Made by a program: the position numbers and the translations under genes. Under the pieces are notes generated by a model. It did not search any database and was not told the origin of the DNA. It worked only from the letters and a program-made list of their open reading frames with translations. Positions 63,673 to 64,000 of a stretch of DNA of 64,000 bases are shown piece after piece (within the stretch, counting starts at the first letter, position 1; every line of letters starts with the position of its first letter). Source of the stretch: Enterococcus sp. HY326 (GTDB lineage Bacteria; Bacillota; Bacilli; Lactobacillales; Enterococcaceae); NCBI RefSeq assembly GCF_026157065.1, contig NZ_JANLGQ010000002.1:186001-250000 (forward strand). Direction: 5' to 3'.

Positions 63673-64000
63673 ATGACTGAAAAAATAGTAGGCCGAATTC
63701 ATTCAACGGAAAACTTTGGGACCGTCGATGGGCCTGGCGTCCGCTTTATTGTGTTCGCTCAAGGCTGTAAGATGCGCTGCGAATTTTGCCACAATCCGGA
63801 TACTTGGAAAATTGGTGAAGGCGGCCGTGAGGTGACAGCCGATGAAGTATTATCTGAGGCCTTAAAATATCGTTCCTATTGGGGTGCTAAAGGGGGCATC
63901 ACTGTCAGCGGCGGAGAACCTTTATTGCAGCTGGACTTTTTAATCGACCTGTTTAAAAAAGCTAAAGCAGAAGGCATCCATACAACGATTGACACCTGTG
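63673..64000 (+). CDS. pflA: Pyruvate formate-lyase activating enzyme (partial, cut by window end)
   Basis: The 109 codons present read as the N-terminus of a radical SAM activase. The cluster-binding motif CKMRCEFC (C-x3-C-x2-C) lies near residue 33-40, followed by the SAM-binding GGEP in [12 protein letters not shown]. It installs the glycyl radical in PflB. The gene continues beyond the window. Confidence 0.95.
   Translation, partial: MTEKIVGRIHSTENFGTVDGPGVRFIVFAQGCKMRCEFCHNPDTWKIGEGGREVTADEVLSEALKYRSYWGAKGGITVSGGEPLLQLDFLIDLFKKAKAEGIHTTIDTC

Overview
The window reads as a chromosome segment of a low-GC Gram-positive coccus of the Lactobacillales, most likely Enterococcus or a close relative. 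The basis is the right-hand third, which has the Firmicutes order ylqF(rbgA)-rnhB-dprA-topA-trmFO-xerC-hslV-hslU-codY, followed by plsY, parE-parC and pflB-pflA. Almost every gene has a strong AGGAGG-type ribosome binding site. No tRNA, rRNA or CRISPR array was seen.

Region 1 (1-18.6 kb) is accessory and rich in small redox and detoxification genes: carboxymuconolactone decarboxylase-like protein, cupin, SDR/NmrA-type NAD(P)-binding proteins, aldo/keto reductase, flavodoxin-like quinone reductase, 4-OT-type tautomerases, and MerR/LysR regulators. Five promoters here share an inverted repeat centred on TGAGAGTATACTCTCA inside an over-long (19-20 bp) -35/-10 spacer, the hallmark of MerR-controlled promoters, so scattered genes appear to form one regulon. 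A beta-glucoside module (RpiR-type regulator, 6-phospho-beta-glucosidase, PTS EIIBCA) sits inside it. An AEC-family permease gene and an ltrA gene are broken.

Region 2 (19-43 kb) looks like a catabolic island. It starts with an IS200-type element and holds a polyol-type MFS permease, a class II aldolase, an iron alcohol dehydrogenase, an AraC regulator, an operon with iolE, two Gfo/Idh/MocA dehydrogenases, a hydroxypyruvate-isomerase-like protein, an intracellular GH30 glycosidase and an aldo/keto reductase. A DeoR/IolR regulator follows, then iolA (broken by a 4-bp TG-repeat expansion), iolB, iolC, a tautomerase, iolD and iolI. Together these could import a polyol or inositol glycoside, release and oxidise the inositol, and run the iol pathway; only the last step (IolA) is damaged. 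The island ends with a Mef-like MFS exporter behind an attenuator-type leader, and a tyrosine integrase lacking the usual HxxR histidine. Paired TGTCCCAT direct repeats lie at 19.03 kb and at 43.05 kb, just after the integrase.

Region 3 (43.1-64 kb) is conserved core: ribosome assembly GTPase, RNase HII, DprA, topoisomerase I, tRNA methylation, XerC recombinase, HslVU protease, CodY, phospholipid synthesis, topoisomerase IV, and pyruvate formate-lyase with its activase (cut by the window end). All core genes are intact. Points of interest are a terminator-like hairpin covering the dprA ribosome binding site and a structured, gene-free 350-bp region before parE.
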